A DNA stretch of 5,857 nt, from assembly GCA_019420135.1 (NCBI GenBank), contig JAHZHS010000032.1:1-5857 (forward strand), written 5' to 3'. Made by a program: the position numbers and the translations under genes. The DNA is from Oscillospiraceae bacterium. Its GTDB lineage: Bacteria; Bacillota; Clostridia; Oscillospirales; Ruminococcaceae. Below, in pieces: positions 3,424 to 5,857 of the stretch. The notes below the pieces were generated by a model. It searched no databases and was not told where the DNA came from. It worked only from the letters and a program-made list of their open reading frames with translations. The first letter of the stretch is position 1. Each line of letters starts with the position of its first letter.

Positions 3424-5857
3424 TTACTGGGTGATGGTTCTCTTTTTGTAGCCCTTGAGGATCAGGACTTCCAGTCCGGCCAGCACCAGCAGGACGATGA
3501 CGTCAATGACGATGGCGGTGATCATCCAGCCCTGCATGCCGGGGTTCAGGTTTTCGGGAGCGTAGGCCCGGCTGTTGACCACGGTGTACAGGATGTTCTT
3601 GCTGGCCTGACGCATGGCCAGGACGCCGGTGGCGCTCTCGGTGTCGGTGATGTGGTTGGTCTCGGTGTCGTAGGCCACCAGCATGGAGTCGTTGCCGTTG
3701 CGGATGGCCTGGTCGGCGTTCATGTAGCCGGCCACCTTGAAGTAGTCGGTGAGCACAAAGCCGCGGAAGCCCCATTCGCCGCGCAGGACGGTCTGCAGCA
3801 GTTCGGAGGTGCCGCCTGCCCAGCGGGTGCCGATGTAGTTGAAGGCGGACATGACGGCGGTGGCGCCGCCCTCCTTGATGGAGATCTCGAAGGGGCGCAG
3901 GTAGATCTCGCGGATGGCCTGCTCGTTGCTCCAGGTCAGGAGCATCTGATCCCGGTGGGTCTCCTGGTCGTTGAGGGCAAAGTGCTTGACGTAGGAGTAG
4001 ACGCCGTACTCGGCAGCGCCCTGGATGGCGGCGGCCGCAATCTTGCCGGACAGCAGGCCGTCCTCGGAATAGTACTCGAAGTTGCGCCCTGCAAAGGCGG
4101 AACGGTGGATGTTCATGGCGGGAGCGTACCAGCCGGAGACGTCCATCTCGTCGGCCATCTGACCGATGCTCTCACCGAACTGACGGGCGAGCTCCACATT
4201 CCAGGTGGCGGCGATCACCACCGCGGAGGGGAAGCCGATGGAGCCGGTGCCGGTGAAGTTGTTGTTGATGGAGGCGGGACCGTCGCAGTCGACGGTGGAA
4301 ACCTTGCCCACGCTGTCGGCAGCGGGCGTCTGGTAGCCGCCCAGGGCGATCATGTTATCCATGTCGGAGATGGTCAGCTGATCCAGCAGCTTGTCCCAGT
4401 TGGGATCGTCATAGTCGGCCCCGCGCAGGTCGGCCAGGGTCAGGCCGTTCTCCGCACCGGTGGTGGGCATGACGTCGTCGGCGTTGTTGTAGTCGGCGGG
4501 ATTGTAGTTGCTGTTGTTGATGAACTGCGCCTTGAACTCCTCGGCCAGGGACAGGGAAGCGGGGGCAGCGGTAGCCTGGGCGTAGTTGGCAAAGTGACCG
4601 GCGCGGCTCAGATAGGTGACATTGCCGGCAGCGTAGCCGAACTGGTTGGTGGCGGTGATTTCATCGGTGGAGCGGGCGTTGTCGCCGTTGTAGGTGACAG
4701 TCTGGGCAACGGTGTAGACCCGGGAATCGATGATGTTGTGGGAATCTTTGTTGATGGAGATGACGTAGTCTCCCTGCTCCAGCACGTAGCATCCGGCGCC
4801 GGTATAGTCGTAGGACGCCATGTCCTCCACCCGGAAGGTCAGGGTCAGCGTCTCGGAGGCGCCGGGGGCCAGCTCGGAGGTCTTGGCAAAGGCGGCCAGG
4901 TTGGCGGTGGATTTTTCAATGCCGCCGTCGGTGTAGGGCGGGTTGTAGTAGACCTGGACCACGTCCTTGCCGGCCACCGTGCCGGTGTTGGTGACGGTCA
5001 CATCCACCGAGAGGGTTCCGTCCGCCTCGGTGATGTCGCCCATGGTCTGGGTGAAGCTGGTGTAGCTCAGGCCGTAGCCGAAGGGATAGACCACGGCGGA
5101 GTCATAGTCGATGAGGCCCTCGGCGGCAGCCGTCTCATAGAAGCGGTAGCCTACGTAGATGCCCTCCACATAGTTGACGAAGGCGGGCAGGAAGCTGCCG
5201 GAGTTGTTGGAGCCCTCGAACTCGGCCATGTTGTCGTACTGGAACAGGCCGAAGTTGTGGGCGGTGGGAGTAGCCAGCAGATCGGATACATAGATATCCA
5301 CCGTCTTGCCGGAGGGATTGACGGTGCCGGCCAGGATCTCGCCCAGAGCCAGGAAACCGTTCTGGCCCAGACCCGGCGCCAGGACGGCGCCCTTGATGGA
5401 GTCGTACTGGTTCAGCCAGCCCAGCTCCATGGCGTTGGCCGCGTTGATGACCACAATGACGTTGTCAAACTCACTGGTCACGCGCTCCACCAGGGCAATC
5501 TCCCGGTTGCTCAGTTCCAGGTAGCTCTTGGAGGCGTCCAGGTCGTCGGCCTGGTCGCTGTACCGGGTGCCGGACGGACCGAACTTGCTGCCGTTGGGAT
5601 CGTAGGTCTCCTCGCCGTCGTAGGTCATGGGCAGGTCGGCACCCTCGCCGCCGGAGCGGGAGATAACGATGAGGGCGGTGTCCGAGAAGGCAGTGGCGTT
5701 CTCAAAGATACCCGCAGCATCGTAGTCGGCCATGGAGGGCTCGGGAATGGTCCAGTCTTGGCCCATCATGGAAACGCTGGGACGGGTGGTGCGGAAATCG
5801 GTGTAGAAGTCGGTGAGAGTCTGGTTGATCTCAAACCCGGCCGCAGTCAGGCCCTCC
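3424..5857 (-). CDS. Glycoside hydrolase family 3 enzyme, reversed domain order, C-terminal membrane anchor (5' end outside window)
   Basis: The frame is open to the window edge, so ATG 5769-5767 is internal; 810 residues are visible. Numbered from that internal Met, the order is GH3 C-terminal alpha/beta domain (to about 210, with SGGEGADL holding candidate acid/base E42 and PGLGQNGFLALGEILAG), a Fn3-like domain (about 250-340), then the GH3 TIM-barrel domain (about 455-700). The barrel shows VDCDGPASI (493-501), GRNFEYYSEDG (561-571), KHFALND (595-601) and GFRGFVLTDYF, with D675 at the nucleophile position. This is the reverse of the common order and is known in some ruminal and gut Firmicutes beta-glucosidases. 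Residues 747-770 form a transmembrane helix followed by KGYKKR, implying an outward-facing enzyme held in the membrane. Likely substrates are beta-glucosides or related glycosides; specificity cannot be assigned. Confidence 0.9.
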   Translation of the reverse strand, partial: EGLTAAGFEINQTLTDFYTDFRTTRPSVSMMGQDWTIPEPSMADYDAAGIFENATAFSDTALIVISRSGGEGADLPMTYDGEETYDPNGSKFGPSGTRYSDQADDLDASKSYLELSNREIALVERVTSEFDNVIVVINAANAMELGWLNQYDSIKGAVLAPGLGQNGFLALGEILAGTVNPSGKTVDIYVSDLLATPTAHNFGLFQYDNMAEFEGSNNSGSFLPAFVNYVEGIYVGYRFYETAAAEGLIDYDSAVVYPFGYGLSYTSFTQTMGDITEADGTLSVDVTVTNTGTVAGKDVVQVYYNPPYTDGGIEKSTANLAAFAKTSELAPGASETLTLTFRVEDMASYDYTGAGCYVLEQGDYVISINKDSHNIIDSRVYTVAQTVTYNGDNARSTDEITATNQFGYAAGNVTYLSRAGHFANYAQATAAPASLSLAEEFKAQFINNSNYNPADYNNADDVMPTTGAENGLTLADLRGADYDDPNWDKLLDQLTISDMDNMIALGGYQTPAADSVGKVSTVDCDGPASINNNFTGTGSIGFPSAVVIAATWNVELARQFGESIGQMADEMDVSGWYAPAMNIHRSAFAGRNFEYYSEDGLLSGKIAAAAIQGAAEYGVYSYVKHFALNDQETHRDQMLLTWSNEQAIREIYLRPFEISIKEGGATAVMSAFNYIGTRWAGGTSELLQTVLRGEWGFRGFVLTDYFKVAGYMNADQAIRNGNDSMLVAYDTETNHITDTESATGVLAMRQASKNILYTVVNSRAYAPENLNPGMQGWMITAIVIDVIVLLVLAGLEVLILKGYKKRTITQ

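Noticed and set aside
3401..3451. AGGAGG followed by GTG and a 12-codon hydrophobic frame just after the terminator on the plus strand.
   Set aside because: It lies downstream of a strong terminator with no promoter and overlaps the end of the GH3 gene antisense; most likely chance.
5767..5769. ATG 5769-5767 as the true start of the GH3 gene.
   Set aside because: The frame is open to 5857 and encodes family-like sequence (AAGFEINQTLTDFY) upstream of this Met, with no ribosome site in front of it; the real start is outside the window.
1..5857. CRISPR array, tRNA, rRNA, insertion sequence or attachment site.
   Set aside because: No regularly spaced direct repeats, cloverleaf, transposase motifs or terminal inverted repeats with target duplication were found by eye.

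Overview
The window looks like chromosomal DNA from a high-GC member of the Oscillospiraceae/Ruminococcaceae (Faecalibacterium, Gemmiger or Subdoligranulum-like gut Firmicutes). This is inferred from the gene families (PadR plus a HAAS/DUF1700-type partner, a YczE-like membrane protein fused to a cytidylate-kinase-like domain, a membrane-anchored GH3 with reversed domain order), the strong purine-rich Shine-Dalgarno sites and the sigma-A-type promoters. No marker gene fixes the genus. I see no rRNA, tRNA, insertion sequence or CRISPR array.

Layout. Positions 1-1360 hold a minus-strand operon: a consensus promoter (1331-1359), a small PadR repressor starting at a TTG codon (977-1300) and, overlapping it by 11 bases, a HAAS-like/DUF4097 beta-repeat protein (112-987). 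That second gene is cut by two amber codons six bases apart, yet the same repeat pattern resumes in the same frame and runs to the window edge. Positions 1301-1612 are a divergent control region with both promoters, two dyads and a strong orphan hairpin (1458-1503). Positions 1613-3336 are a plus-strand operon: a MarR-family regulator, then a 433-residue fusion of a six-helix YczE/YitT-like membrane domain with a cytidylate-kinase-like domain, coupled through a TTGA overlap. A perfect 17-bp bidirectional terminator (3351-3400) separates it from a convergent, 5'-truncated GH3 glycosidase gene on the minus strand (3424-5857).

How the parts may work together. Each divergent operon pairs a small winged-helix regulator with an effector and has a dyad at its own promoter, so both are probably autorepressed and opened by a ligand or an envelope cue. 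The PadR partner belongs to a class of signalling or surface beta-helix proteins. The MarR partner is an uncharacterised membrane protein with a nucleotide-kinase-like module on its C-terminal side. The GH3 enzyme is an independent carbohydrate-utilisation gene. The most noteworthy items are the tandem in-frame ambers, the membrane/kinase fusion under MarR control, and the unexplained intergenic hairpin.
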